From contig JAEZDY010000044.1 in the NCBI GenBank assembly GCA_023417935.1, positions 1-64,000 on the forward strand: a DNA stretch of 64,000 nucleotides, read 5' to 3'. This stretch comes from Bacteroidota bacterium. GTDB taxonomy: Bacteria; Bacteroidota; Bacteroidia; Bacteroidales; Lentimicrobiaceae. Below are positions 16,162-24,685 of the stretch, piece after piece; the stretch's first letter is position 1, and each line of letters starts with the position of its first letter. The notes beneath the pieces are model-generated. The model saw nothing but the letters and a program-made list of their open reading frames with translations. It had not been told where the DNA came from and ran no database searches. The translations under genes were made by a program, and so were the position numbers.

Positions 16162-16169
16162 CAAATTTA
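16162..16169 (-). promoter_or_regulatory. candidate -7 box for lepB (TAAATTTG)
   Basis: Read on the minus strand this matches the Bacteroidetes TAnnTTTG element, 43 bp before the lepB start, in the short gap after dapB. Confidence 0.4.
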
Positions 16170-16183
16170 GTTATATTATCAAT

Positions 16184-16954
16184 TTATTCCCCTAACTGCA
16201 ATAAGTCACTCATACCAAATACACCTGTTTTACCCATAATAAATTCTGCAGCATAAACAGCACCGTATGCAAAGCCCGTCCTGCTGTGTGCAGTATGCTT
16301 GAGTTCAATAGTATCAACCTTCGATTCCCACTTTATACAATGTGTTCCGGGTACTTCACCAATTCTTTCACTGGAAATGGTGATCACCGGCTTAACTTGC
16401 TGTTCAGTATCTTTAACTCCCATAGTTTCATGGGAACTTTCAGTATCTGCTGTAATATCATATAACATCCACGATTCATAACGCTTACATGCTTTGATTA
16501 TTCCTTCAGCAATTGTGATTGCTGTTCCACTCGGAGCATCTTTCTTATGAACATGATGTGTTTCGTTAATAGACACCTCATAATCGTGCAGGTTACACAA
16601 AAATGAAGCCAGCTTTCGGTTAACCTCAAATAGGATATTTACGCCAATGCTAAAGTTAGAAGCGTAGAAAAAGGTTTTGCTTTCGCGGAATGCCTTTTCC
16701 CTGGCAAGTAATACCTTGTCATTCCAACCTGTTGTGCCTGATATAACAGGTATGTTCAGTTCAAAACATCTGTTTACAATGACAGGTGCAGTATCTGGGG
16801 TGCTGAAATCAATAACTGCATCACATTCAGGGAGAATTGCAGTTTCCCAATTGGTTGAGCTGTTATAAAAACCGGCAATTGTATGTCCCCGTTCAAGGGC
16901 TATACGCTCAATTTCATGGCCCATTTTACCATATCCTGCTATAACGATCTTCAC
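16184..16954 (-). CDS. dapB: 4-hydroxy-tetrahydrodipicolinate reductase
   Basis: DapB performs the NAD(P)H-dependent reduction in the lysine/diaminopimelate pathway, which supplies cell-wall precursors. A 256-residue protein with the N-terminal Rossmann motif GYGKMGHEIE (residues 6-15), DFSTPDTAP and ISGTTGW in the cofactor domain, and the active-site segment NETHHVHKKDAPSGTAI with the catalytic His pair and Lys. The end ELKHTAHSRTGFAYGA is also typical. Length is normal. Confidence 0.95.
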   Translation of the reverse strand: MKIVIAGYGKMGHEIERIALERGHTIAGFYNSSTNWETAILPECDAVIDFSTPDTAPVIVNRCFELNIPVISGTTGWNDKVLLAREKAFRESKTFFYASNFSIGVNILFEVNRKLASFLCNLHDYEVSINETHHVHKKDAPSGTAITIAEGIIKACKRYESWMLYDITADTESSHETMGVKDTEQQVKPVITISSERIGEVPGTHCIKWESKVDTIELKHTAHSRTGFAYGAVYAAEFIMGKTGVFGMSDLLQLGE

Positions 16955-17033
16955 ACTTTCAGATTCAAAAATTATAATTCAAATTATTTACCGCCTCCAA
17001 AATTCCTATGAATCAGACCACTTAATCAACTAT

Positions 17034-17666
17034 TCAAAAGTTCATACATAATCTTATACCCCCTGTTCCAAATGGTTGTTGCGGGGTTCTTATAATGATT
17101 GGCTGAACATTCAAGCTCAGGTCTTCTGATATATCATAATCGTAAAAATGAGCATCTACGGCGGCATCCACAACATTCAGCAAGTACAATGCTGCAGTAA
17201 AGATAACCGATAATTCAACATTGCGCATATAATATTCCCGCCCACTTAACAACTGATCGCCATCATAACCTGAATTCGCGTACTTATTGTAGGGAGGAAT
17301 TGAGTCGCCATTACTTAAAAACCTGTAGGCTTCAGTAAATGCTTTGACTTCCTTGTTGTTCCTACTGATATTATATGCCAGATATCCAAATCCGGCGTAT
17401 ATAATAGGTATCTTCCAGTATTTCTTATTGTAGGCCTGTCCTAAGCCGGGCAATACCATTGAATATAAGCTTGCTTTATGAGCAGAATGCTTTATAACAG
17501 TATCACTTTTAACTTCTTGATTAGGCTGTGCTACACTATCAGTCTCTACTTCAGGATCCTGTGCAAAGGATGGTGAACTATAAATTAATAGTAAAACAGA
17601 CAGGATTAAAAGAATCTGTAATTCAGCAGACCTTTTACGAATACCCGGAAGACGGTTGCGCTCCAT
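17034..17666 (-). CDS. DUF5683 membrane protein
   Basis: A 210-residue protein with a hydrophobic N-terminal signal or anchor (LQILLILSVLLLIYSSPSFA, about 17-36). The conserved block SLYSMVLPGLGQAYNKKYWK then IPIIYAGFGYLAY marks the DUF5683 family found next to parB and lepB in many Bacteroidetes; function unknown. A second membrane segment is near 150-165 (LSVIFTAALYLLNVVDAAVD). It begins one base after the parB stop codon, so it is co-transcribed with parAB. Confidence 0.8.
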   Translation of the reverse strand: MERNRLPGIRKRSAELQILLILSVLLLIYSSPSFAQDPEVETDSVAQPNQEVKSDTVIKHSAHKASLYSMVLPGLGQAYNKKYWKIPIIYAGFGYLAYNISRNNKEVKAFTEAYRFLSNGDSIPPYNKYANSGYDGDQLLSGREYYMRNVELSVIFTAALYLLNVVDAAVDAHFYDYDISEDLSLNVQPIIIRTPQQPFGTGGIRLCMNF

Positions 17667-17667
17667 T

Positions 17668-18570
17668 TTATAGCTCAGGAGCCGCTAATTCCTGTAACAG
17701 GCGCTCCAGTTCTTTTTTTGATTGAAAACTAATAACGATGTTACCTTTGCCTTTATTGTTAAGCTGAACGTTCACCTTAGTTTTGAATTTTTCAGCAATT
17801 GAGCGGCTTACGTTGTTGATTTCCTCAGGAATAATGGTTTTTACAGATGTTTTACGCTGTGGTGCAGGCTTATTGTAATTGCGCACCCTTTCTTCAACCT
17901 CACGTACTGAAAGATCAAGCTCAATGATCTGCCTGAGTATTGCTACCTGTGCAGCTTCATCCTCAATGTTTATAAGAGCACGGGCATGTCCCATGGTTAT
18001 TTTACCGTCGCGTATTGACACCTGAACTTCAGCAGGTAGTTTAAGTAACCTGATGTAGTTGGTAACGGTGGTCCTGTTTTTGCCTACGCGGTGACTAAGA
18101 TCTTCCTGTGTAAGGTCGCATTCTTCAATTAAGCGCTGGTAGCTGATTGCAATTTCCAGAGCATTTAAATTTTCACGCTGTATATTTTCCACCAATGCCA
18201 TTTCAAGCACCTGCTGGTCATTAGCAATCCGTATATAACATGGGACTTCTGAAAGCCCTGCAATGTGTGAAGCACGCAATCTTCGCTCCCCGGAGATAAG
18301 CTGATAACGGTCGTAACCCATCTTCCTTACAGTGAGGGGCTGTATAATACCTTGTTCGCGGATTGAGTCGGCTAACTCATGCAGTGCTTCCTGCTCAAAG
18401 TCAACTCTTGGCTGAAAAGGGTTTGTTTCTATCTGATCAATAGGAATTGCTGCCACTGCTCCGGCAACAAAGCTTCCGGAAATGTCTTTAGAAGTAATAT
18501 CAGTTTCGGGACTCTCCAATATAGCGCTGAGGCCGCGTCCAAGAGCCTTCTTTTTAGAGTTCATCTTCAA
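17668..18570 (-). CDS. parB: chromosome partitioning protein ParB
   Basis: ParB is the CTP-dependent clamp that loads at parS sites and works with ParA in origin segregation. The 300-residue protein has ALGRGLSAILES at the start, IPIDQIETNPFQPR (about 41-54), the CTP-binding/ParB box LISGERRLRASHIAG and ENIQRENLNALE, then a helix-turn-helix DLTQEDLSHRVGKNRTTVTN (about 153-172), and a C-terminal dimer region with GKGNIVISFQSKKELERLL. It overlaps parA by 17 bp. Confidence 0.96.
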   Translation of the reverse strand: MKMNSKKKALGRGLSAILESPETDITSKDISGSFVAGAVAAIPIDQIETNPFQPRVDFEQEALHELADSIREQGIIQPLTVRKMGYDRYQLISGERRLRASHIAGLSEVPCYIRIANDQQVLEMALVENIQRENLNALEIAISYQRLIEECDLTQEDLSHRVGKNRTTVTNYIRLLKLPAEVQVSIRDGKITMGHARALINIEDEAAQVAILRQIIELDLSVREVEERVRNYNKPAPQRKTSVKTIIPEEINNVSRSIAEKFKTKVNVQLNNKGKGNIVISFQSKKELERLLQELAAPEL

Positions 18571-19369
18571 GATTTATTTGTTTTTCGGATGATTTAATAC
18601 GGGTAAGGTCGTTTTTCTGCAATATTTCTCTTGCAAGATTAAGGTAATTAATAGCTCCGCTTGAATTTATATCGTGCATAATAATAGTTTCTCCGAAACT
18701 CGGGGCTTCCCCTAACTTGGTATTTCGGTTTATCAATGTTTCGAATACCATATTCTGGAAATGTGCTTTTACTTCATCAACTACCTGATTAGAAAGCCTG
18801 AGTCTAGAATCATACATGGTAAGCAGAATGCCTTCAATATCAAGTTGTGGGTTTAAACGCGACTGTACAATTTTAATTGTATTAAGCAGTTTGCCAAGCC
18901 CTTCAAGGGCAAAATACTCGCATTGTACAGGCACTACAACAGAATCGGCAGCCACTAAAGCGTTCACGGTAATGAGACCCAGAGAAGGGCTGCAATCAAT
19001 CACAATGAAGTCATAATCATGTTTTATCTTATTAATAACCTTACGCATCAGCTTCTCGCGATTTGGCTGATTGATAATCTCAATTTCAGCACCAACAAGG
19101 TCGATATGCGCAGGTAAAAGATCCAGATTTGGAGTAGTAGTATTGAGGATTATATTCTGAGGTTCCACTTCGTCCATCAGGCATTCATAAATACTGGTTT
19201 TGATGTTCTTAGGATCAAAACCAACACCTGATGTACTGTTAGCCTGCGGATCGGCATCTATAATTAGGGTGCGGTATTCAAGCACAGCAAATGCGGCTCC
19301 CAGATTGATTGCTGTAGTAGTCTTCCCAACTCCCCCTTTTTGATTTGCAATAGCGATTACTTTGCCCAT
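18554..19369 (-). CDS. parA: chromosome partitioning ATPase ParA (Soj)
   Basis: ParA-type deviant Walker ATPase of 271 residues that drives chromosome segregation with ParB. The motifs are KGGVGKTTTAINL (residues 11-23, with the signature Lys before GG), DADPQANSTSGVG, and FIVIDCSPSLGLITVNAL (about 120-137). The C-terminus overlaps parB by 17 bp, indicating translational coupling. A -7 box on the minus strand lies 63 bp upstream, back to back with the nusB promoter. Confidence 0.96.
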   Translation of the reverse strand: MGKVIAIANQKGGVGKTTTAINLGAAFAVLEYRTLIIDADPQANSTSGVGFDPKNIKTSIYECLMDEVEPQNIILNTTTPNLDLLPAHIDLVGAEIEIINQPNREKLMRKVINKIKHDYDFIVIDCSPSLGLITVNALVAADSVVVPVQCEYFALEGLGKLLNTIKIVQSRLNPQLDIEGILLTMYDSRLRLSNQVVDEVKAHFQNMVFETLINRNTKLGEAPSFGETIIMHDINSSGAINYLNLAREILQKNDLTRIKSSEKQINLEDEL

Positions 19370-19431
19370 TTTATTGTTACTAGCTTTAACTCAGTGGATT
19401 GATTACAAAAACCAGGCTATGGTTCGAAGCA

Positions 19432-19439
19432 CAAAAATA
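19432..19439 (-). promoter_or_regulatory. candidate -7 box for parAB (TATTTTTG)
   Basis: Minus-strand TAnnTTTG match 63 bp before the parA start. Only 55 bp separate it from the nusB -7 box on the plus strand, so the two promoters are divergent and probably share -33 DNA. Confidence 0.5.
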
Positions 19440-19494
19440 CAATTAATTTGCAGCATTTTACGCAGAAAGGCTTCAAAGTTGTTAACATTACCTG

Positions 19495-19502
19495 TACTTT
19501 TG
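19495..19502 (+). promoter_or_regulatory. candidate -7 box for nusB (TACTTTTG)
   Basis: TAnnTTTG match 38 bp upstream of the nusB start, in the divergent gap with parA. Confidence 0.5.
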
Positions 19503-19539
19503 CAGCCTTATTATTATTAAGTTCATTTACAATCTATAC

Positions 19540-20502
19540 ATGCTAAGTAGACGGCACCTCAGAATAAAGGTTATGCAAAGCCTTTATGCTCATTTCCAAA
19601 CAGTGGACACTCCGGTGTTAATGAGCGAAAAGAAGCTTATCACAAACATTGACAGCATTTACGATTTATATATTTATCTTCTATCAGCCCTGCTTGAAAT
19701 CAGCGATATTTCACGCAATATGATGGCTGATGCGCGGCAGAAGTTCCTGCCTACTGAAGCTGAAATCAATCCTAACACCCGTTTTGTTGATAACCAGTTA
19801 CTCAGCCAGTTTGACAATAACCGTGAGCTTCGAAAGCATATAAACCGCTTGAAGATCAACTGGGCTGATGACAAAGATGTATTCAGGCGCATTTATATGA
19901 ACTTCAGGGAAACTGATGAGTTCAAGCAGTACATGGATGCCAGTCAGTCGGGTTATAAGGAAGATAAGGAAATTGTTGTTAGTTTGCTCACCACAGCACT
20001 GCTGGCAAGTGATCCCTTCGTTAGCCTGTTTGAAGAAAAGAATATTTACTGGGCTGATGATATGGACACAGCTGTAATGATGGTGTTGAAAACAATCAAA
20101 AAGTGGAACAAATCAACTGATGAATTTCAGCCACTGCCTCCATTATTGGTATCGCCCGATGAAGAAGGTGATGACCTTATTCAGGATTTTGTACTTAAGC
20201 TTTTCAGGAAAACACTCACAAATAGTGATGAATATACAGCCCTGATTTCTAAGTATGCTGATAACTGGGAGTATGAAAGGATAGCATTGCTTGATGTTAT
20301 ACTTTTTAAGATGGCTCTTGCTGAATTCATGGAATTCCCATCTATTCCGGTTAAGGTTACCATCAACGAGTACATTGAAATCTCAAAAGAGTACAGTACC
20401 CCTAAAAGTCGCCAGTTTATAAATGGGTTGCTTGATAAAATATCTATCGACCTTAAAAAAGAAGGTAAGATCAGAAAAATGGGACGCGGATTAATTGAAT
20501 AA
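19540..20502 (+). CDS. nusB: transcription antitermination factor NusB, long form
   Basis: NusB binds boxA RNA with NusE in rRNA antitermination. The protein has 320 residues, about twice the E. coli length. It opens with MLSRRHLRIKVMQSLYAH, as Bacteroidetes NusB proteins do, carries an extra helical N-terminal half, and ends with the canonical NusB fold: NWEYERIALLDVILFKMALA, then FPSIPVKVTINEYIEISKEY and the closing STPKSRQFINGLLDKI (about 285-300). The divergent position next to parA and the downstream yajC-ybbR-coaE genes are the usual context. Confidence 0.92.
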   Translation: MLSRRHLRIKVMQSLYAHFQTVDTPVLMSEKKLITNIDSIYDLYIYLLSALLEISDISRNMMADARQKFLPTEAEINPNTRFVDNQLLSQFDNNRELRKHINRLKINWADDKDVFRRIYMNFRETDEFKQYMDASQSGYKEDKEIVVSLLTTALLASDPFVSLFEEKNIYWADDMDTAVMMVLKTIKKWNKSTDEFQPLPPLLVSPDEEGDDLIQDFVLKLFRKTLTNSDEYTALISKYADNWEYERIALLDVILFKMALAEFMEFPSIPVKVTINEYIEISKEYSTPKSRQFINGLLDKISIDLKKEGKIRKMGRGLIE

Positions 20503-20569
20503 TTTCTTCACTGTTACATTGTAAATAGATTGGTGTTACCGTAGTTCCATAATTAAAATTAATTACAGC

Positions 20570-21001
20570 ATGGAAGATGTAACAATCATTTCGTATGATC
20601 CTGCATACTTCGACAGGATAAACCAATTCTGGAACGAAACTGGATTAGGTGGAAGCTACAGAGGTGACAGCAAGGAAATTATCGAGGAAACCATTAGAGC
20701 CGGAGGACATCTGGAAATCATGGTAAATGGTAACAGCGAAGTAATTGGCACTTCATGGCTTACTAATGACAAGAGAAGAACCTATATTCATCACTTCGGT
20801 ATTGCTGAAAAGTATCGCAACAAAGGACTGGCAAACAAGTTACTCGAACATTGCCTGAAACTGGCGTATGCTGATGGCTATCAGATTAAACTGGAAGTAC
20901 ATAGGGACAATGTTCCGGCAGTCAGTTTATATAAGAAATACGGGTTTAAATACCTGGGTGATTACGAAGTGCTGATAAAACGGGAAATTGATCAATCATA
21001 A
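20570..21001 (+). CDS. GNAT-family N-acetyltransferase
   Basis: A 143-residue acetyl-CoA-dependent acetyltransferase. The acetyl-CoA binding motif A is HHFGIAEKYRNKGLANKLLE (about 83-102, with the R/Q-x-x-G-x-G/A pattern as RNKGLA). The closing LEVHRDNVPAVSLYKKYGFK is the typical motif B. The substrate cannot be assigned from sequence; the short form resembles amino-acid or small-molecule acetyltransferases. It follows nusB by 67 bp. Confidence 0.85.
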   Translation: MEDVTIISYDPAYFDRINQFWNETGLGGSYRGDSKEIIEETIRAGGHLEIMVNGNSEVIGTSWLTNDKRRTYIHHFGIAEKYRNKGLANKLLEHCLKLAYADGYQIKLEVHRDNVPAVSLYKKYGFKYLGDYEVLIKREIDQS

Positions 21002-21016
21002 TTGCTTCAATTCACT

Positions 21017-21024
21017 TATCTTTG
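21017..21024 (+). promoter_or_regulatory. candidate -7 box (TATCTTTG) upstream of the DUF1573 gene
   Basis: TAnnTTTG match just after the acetyltransferase gene. If used, it gives a long leader of about 165 nt containing a 43-bp degenerate tandem repeat. Confidence 0.4.
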
Positions 21025-21084
21025 TATTCCGGTTTAAATCATTTGAACTGGTCGGATTCGTTATGTAATAACTGCTTTTTTATT

Positions 21085-21213
21085 CAATTGATCAGGCTGA
21101 AAGAATAATAAAACAACAGCACTAACCCAATTGAACAGGTTAAATCATTAAAAAACAACTGCATTTTACTCAATTAATTGCTCAATTTAAAAATGAAACA
21201 ACTGCAATTTATA
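21085..21213. repeat. degenerate 43-bp tandem repeat reaching into a start codon
   Basis: CAATT-starting units lie at 21085, 21128 and 21171, exactly 43 bp apart, with a shared AAAACAAC(A/T)GCA segment. The third unit includes the start codon (21193) and first codons of the DUF1573 gene, so leader and coding start may derive from duplication. Confidence 0.5.
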
Positions 21214-21669
21214 CTTATACTGCTAATGTATAGCTTATCAATGCTTTTAATGTCATGCAACAGAACAGGTGATGGCAATAAACAACTACCAACTGATATT
21301 GTAAAAAATCCAAATTCAGCATCGGGAAATAAGGATACTGAGATGCCGTTTATTGAGTTTGAAAATGATTTTTATGATTTCGGTAAATTGATACAGGGCG
21401 AAAAAGTTTCTTATGCATTTAAGTTTAAAAATACCGGTGCAACCGATTTAATCATAACTAAAGTTAGCACTTCATGTGGATGCACGGTAGGTGATTTTCC
21501 CACTGTGCCTATAAAACCCGGACAAAGTAATAAGATTGAGGTGAAGTTTGATAGTGAGGGGCGACGTGGTTTTCAAAATAAGACTGTCACAGTATTAAGT
21601 AATGCCCAACCAAGCACAACACAATTGCGCATTAAAGCACAGGTTGTTCTTCCTGAAGAAATGAATTAA
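21193..21669 (+). CDS. DUF1573 lipoprotein
   Basis: About 158 residues from the ATG at 21193; an upstream TTG is possible but less likely. A lipoprotein signal ends in LLMSC. The mature part carries the DUF1573 hallmark: FENDFYDFGKLIQGEKVSYA, FKFKNTGATDLIITKVSTSC, GCTVGDFPTVPIKPGQ. It is an immunoglobulin-like (ASPM/Hydin-type) fold common in envelope proteins of Bacteroidetes, with unknown function. It directly precedes yajC. Confidence 0.85.
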   Translation: MKQLQFILILLMYSLSMLLMSCNRTGDGNKQLPTDIVKNPNSASGNKDTEMPFIEFENDFYDFGKLIQGEKVSYAFKFKNTGATDLIITKVSTSCGCTVGDFPTVPIKPGQSNKIEVKFDSEGRRGFQNKTVTVLSNAQPSTTQLRIKAQVVLPEEMN

Positions 21670-21698
21670 TAAATCAATAATAACAAATACCCTTAAAA

Positions 21699-22019
21699 AT
21701 GTTAGCAAACATCCTTTTAATGACACAACCACAGGAAGGTGGAAGCGGATATAGTTCGCTCATATTCCTTGCACTTATTATGGTTGTTTTTTATTTCTTC
21801 TTTATCAGACCTCAGGCTAAGAAAGCCAAAGATCTGCGCAAGTATCGTGAGTCGCTGAAAAAGGGTGACAAAGTACTTACTATTGGTGGCTTGCACGCTA
21901 AAATTGTTGAAGTTCAGGAAACTACCTTTACATTAGAAGTAGAAGATGGTTCAAGAATGCGCTTTGATAAATCGGCGATCGCATCAAGCCTTGAAGATAC
22001 ACTTCCGGCTGCCAAGTAA
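21699..22019 (+). CDS. yajC: preprotein translocase subunit YajC
   Basis: YajC associates with SecDF at the protein-export channel. The 106-residue protein has one membrane helix (SLIFLALIMVVFYFFFIRPQ, about 20-39), followed by the family signature RPQAKKAKDLRKYRESLKKG and a small cytoplasmic domain DKVLTIGGLHAKIVEV. The short N-terminal stretch before the helix is typical. Here secDF is not adjacent. Confidence 0.94.
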   Translation: MLANILLMTQPQEGGSGYSSLIFLALIMVVFYFFFIRPQAKKAKDLRKYRESLKKGDKVLTIGGLHAKIVEVQETTFTLEVEDGSRMRFDKSAIASSLEDTLPAAK

Positions 22020-22044
22020 ATACGAACAAGAGAAATGCGAATGA

Positions 22045-23040
22045 ATGAAGAAACCCGTTTTTCCTATCCGGAGAATATTATCACCTAGTAGCAGGAACTA
22101 TCGAAATAAAGTTTCTGTTTTCCTGGTGTGTGCGGCAATCTCATTTTTTATGTGGGGCTTGATTAAACTCTCAAAGGTTTATGAAGCCCCATTAAAGTAT
22201 AAGATCACATTTCAGAATATGCCCTCTGATAAAATACTTGTTAGTGCAGAGGATACAGTAATTACACTTTTTGTTAGGGCCAGAGGACTTGAGCTCTACG
22301 GTAAACTTTTTAACACCAGGAACAATCGTATAAACATCGATATGTCGGGCATCAAGCTTCGTCGTGTGGATAATACTTATAGGGGATACCTTCGGACCAG
22401 TCGGTTCCTAAAGGATCTTGCAAGTCAATTACCTCAGGATAACGACCTGCTAGGGGTAGAACCTGATACACTCCGATTTATCTTTGAAACTGAATACCAG
22501 CGCAAAGTGCCTGTTATTCCTGATGTGTCATTGTCATTCGCCACTCAATTTAAACTTTATGATTCTCTGGTGCTCAAACCTGACTCAGTGATAGTGTATG
22601 GTATAAAGTCGATACTTGATACAGTACATAAAATTACTACCGAACATCAAACGTATAGGAATTTAAAAGAAGACCGTATGGTTGCCTTAAAGCTTCAGAC
22701 GCCGGGAACCCGACCACCTGTTACCTTATCAGACGACTCCGTGCAGGTTGAAATATCAGTAGAGAGATTTACAGAGGCTGAAATTGAAGTACCAATAGGT
22801 ATTGATAGTGCTGAAAAACAAAAGTTCAGAACTTATCCTGATAAAGTAACATTAACATGCACGGTTGCAATGCGTGAGTATGAGCGACTTGATGCTTCAT
22901 TATTCTCAACAACAATTGATTATCAATCTGCCATAGCATCAGGAGATAAGCTTGCCGAAGTAAAGGTGGTACGCCAGCCTTCGTTTGTTAAAGTAATACG
23001 CATAAAGCCTGAGAAAGTGGAATTCCTCATACTGAAATAA
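22045..23040 (+). CDS. YbbR-like domain protein (CdaR-related)
   Basis: A 331-residue protein with one N-terminal membrane helix (KVSVFLVCAAISFFMWGLIK, about 22-41) and a large extracytoplasmic part made of YbbR-like beta repeats (YKITFQNMPSDKILVSAED; VSVFVRARG-type pattern in TVITLFVRARGLEL). In Firmicutes the YbbR protein CdaR regulates the cyclic-di-AMP synthase CdaA; no cdaA is seen here, so that link is not claimed. It lies 26 bp after yajC and before coaE, the usual Bacteroidetes order. Confidence 0.8.
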   Translation: MKKPVFPIRRILSPSSRNYRNKVSVFLVCAAISFFMWGLIKLSKVYEAPLKYKITFQNMPSDKILVSAEDTVITLFVRARGLELYGKLFNTRNNRINIDMSGIKLRRVDNTYRGYLRTSRFLKDLASQLPQDNDLLGVEPDTLRFIFETEYQRKVPVIPDVSLSFATQFKLYDSLVLKPDSVIVYGIKSILDTVHKITTEHQTYRNLKEDRMVALKLQTPGTRPPVTLSDDSVQVEISVERFTEAEIEVPIGIDSAEKQKFRTYPDKVTLTCTVAMREYERLDASLFSTTIDYQSAIASGDKLAEVKVVRQPSFVKVIRIKPEKVEFLILK

Positions 23041-23190
23041 ATCCGCATTAAAATTCGGTAACTATATGACAAGCCCCCACTAGTAACCCAGCCTCTTAAG
23101 TCAGCGACATCCAACATTGATTGAACAATTTTAATCGCAGAGTAAACATTATTACTCCGTCAATTGTAAAATAGTTAGAACGGAATAGTA

Positions 23191-23340
23191 ATGAAGCAGA
23201 AAAGAATCATACGAATAAGGGCTAAAAAGAAACCGGCAGGTTTCTTTGAATCCATTATGGAATGGTATTTAATGAAGCCAGAGTTGCTTAGAAAGCGGCG
23301 TGATGCATTTTTGCGGATTCTCCGCAAGGTTGAAGCATAA
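23191..23340 (+). CDS. 49-residue basic protein
   Basis: A short gene reading MKQKRIIRIRAKKKPAGFFE, then SIMEWYLMKPELLRKRRDAF, LRILRKVEA. The composition is strongly basic and helical. It fits between the ybbR-like gene and coaE in the same direction and has an intact start and stop. I do not recognise a family. It could be a nucleic-acid-binding micro-protein or a chance frame; the lack of overlap with other genes and the coherent composition favour a real gene. Confidence 0.4.
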   Translation: MKQKRIIRIRAKKKPAGFFESIMEWYLMKPELLRKRRDAFLRILRKVEA

Positions 23341-23417
23341 AAGTATTCGCAAAGTCCAAAAGATTGTATGGTAATTAAGCTCAAATTCCTTAATTTTACC
23401 ATTACAATTCAACAACA

Positions 23418-24017
23418 GTGTTAAAAATAGGCTTAACAGGTAGTATTGGAAGCGGGAAGTCAACAGTTGCAAAGGTTTTTGCACTGCTTGATGTGCCAGT
23501 TTATTTTTCTGATATAGAGGCCAAGAAAATACTTGATCAACCCGAAGTTACCAACATTGTTTCTGAAAAGCTTGGCACCGCTCTTATATCAGGAGATGGG
23601 AAGATTGACAGGAATGAACTAGCAAAGATTGTTTTTAACAACACTGAGTTATTGCAGTGGCTCAATTCTTTGATACATCCCAGGGTAAGGAAACATTTTT
23701 TTGAATGGGCATATCATAATAGCAATAGCCCTTACATTATACAGGAATCGGCAATAATGCTCGAAACAGGGTTTAGCAAGTATTTCGATAAAGTTGTTGT
23801 AATCACGTGCCCGGTAGAGGAGAGGATCAACAGAGTGTTATCACGTGACAAGATGACACGAGAGCAGATACTTGAGCGGATGGAAAATCAGTGGCCTGAA
23901 GAGTTAAAAGTTAAAAAAGCTGATTTGATTATTAATAATGATGATCACACACTTGCAATACCACAGATTGTTGGGTTACATCAATACTTCCTGCAATTGT
24001 CAAAAGAAAAAAGCTAA
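23418..24017 (+). CDS. coaE: dephospho-CoA kinase
   Basis: CoaE phosphorylates dephospho-CoA in the last step of coenzyme A synthesis. A 199-residue protein starting at GTG, with P-loop GLTGSIGSGKSTVAKVFALL (residues 5-24), VYFSDIEAKKIL, the lid/CoA region IHPRVRKHFFEWA and RINRVLSRDKMTREQILERM. Late DLIINNDD is also typical. Length is normal. Confidence 0.94.
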   Translation: MLKIGLTGSIGSGKSTVAKVFALLDVPVYFSDIEAKKILDQPEVTNIVSEKLGTALISGDGKIDRNELAKIVFNNTELLQWLNSLIHPRVRKHFFEWAYHNSNSPYIIQESAIMLETGFSKYFDKVVVITCPVEERINRVLSRDKMTREQILERMENQWPEELKVKKADLIINNDDHTLAIPQIVGLHQYFLQLSKEKS

Positions 24018-24034
24018 AATTGTACTGTTTAAAA

Positions 24035-24064
24035 TTGAAATATCTAAAAGTCTGCATATTTTTG
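24035..24064 (+). promoter_or_regulatory. candidate promoter TTG-N19-TATTTTTG
   Basis: A -33 TTG (24035-24037) and -7 TATTTTTG (24057-24064) with 19-bp spacing, 46 bp before the gene at 24110. This is one of the best matches to the Bacteroidetes sigma consensus in the window. Confidence 0.55.
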
Positions 24065-24109
24065 TGCGCCAACTCAAATGCTTGTGGGTAAATAGTAACC
24101 CGTTTTATT

Positions 24110-24646
24110 ATGGAGGAGATAATTTTAGGAATAGGATCAAGAGTACAGCACCCGCAGTTTGGCAAGGGTGTTATCATACAAGTGAGAACTGATGCCTGGG
24201 AGATTACTTTTATCGAGAACGGAACGAGGGTAATACAACGCGATTTCGAAGGATTGAAGGTTATTGAGGCAGTTGAAACACCATCGGAGATGGTGACCTA
24301 TGAGAAAATGGAAAAAAGTCTAATCAGGCTGTTGCGCCGTTTCTCAGATATCCAGGAAACTGTTGCATTAGGCTCGCGGTGGACTGGGGGCCGTATGGTT
24401 CTTTATCCGGGTGATACTTCACTTAAGGAAAAAGAAATGCCTATTGAAGGTTTCTTCCACAAGATAGTAATGGTACGTGACAGGTTAAGAGTGATGGAAC
24501 AAAGGATAAATGCCAGCGCTTTGACCGATGAAGATAAAGTGAACCTTCAGCAATATATTACAAGAATATATGGTAGCCTCACTTCCTTCAATGTTTTGTT
24601 TAAAGACAAAGCTGATCATTTTATTGGAGATAAAGGGGATAAATAA
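24110..24646 (+). CDS. conserved protein with CarD/UvrD-C-like N-terminal barrel
   Basis: A 178-residue protein. Residues 8-50 (GSRVQHPQFGKGVIIQV, then ITFIENGTRVIQRDFEGLKVI) have the pattern of the small Tudor/SH3-like barrel found in CarD and at the C-terminus of UvrD/PcrA helicases, which contacts RNA polymerase. The remaining 110 residues are mostly helical and ungrouped. A polymerase or nucleic-acid contact is therefore possible but inferred from one motif. It has its own promoter and precedes aconitase. Confidence 0.55.
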   Translation: MEEIILGIGSRVQHPQFGKGVIIQVRTDAWEITFIENGTRVIQRDFEGLKVIEAVETPSEMVTYEKMEKSLIRLLRRFSDIQETVALGSRWTGGRMVLYPGDTSLKEKEMPIEGFFHKIVMVRDRLRVMEQRINASALTDEDKVNLQQYITRIYGSLTSFNVLFKDKADHFIGDKGDK

Positions 24647-24685
24647 TTCAATATTAACGAAGACTAAAATTATAAGCAATCAACC

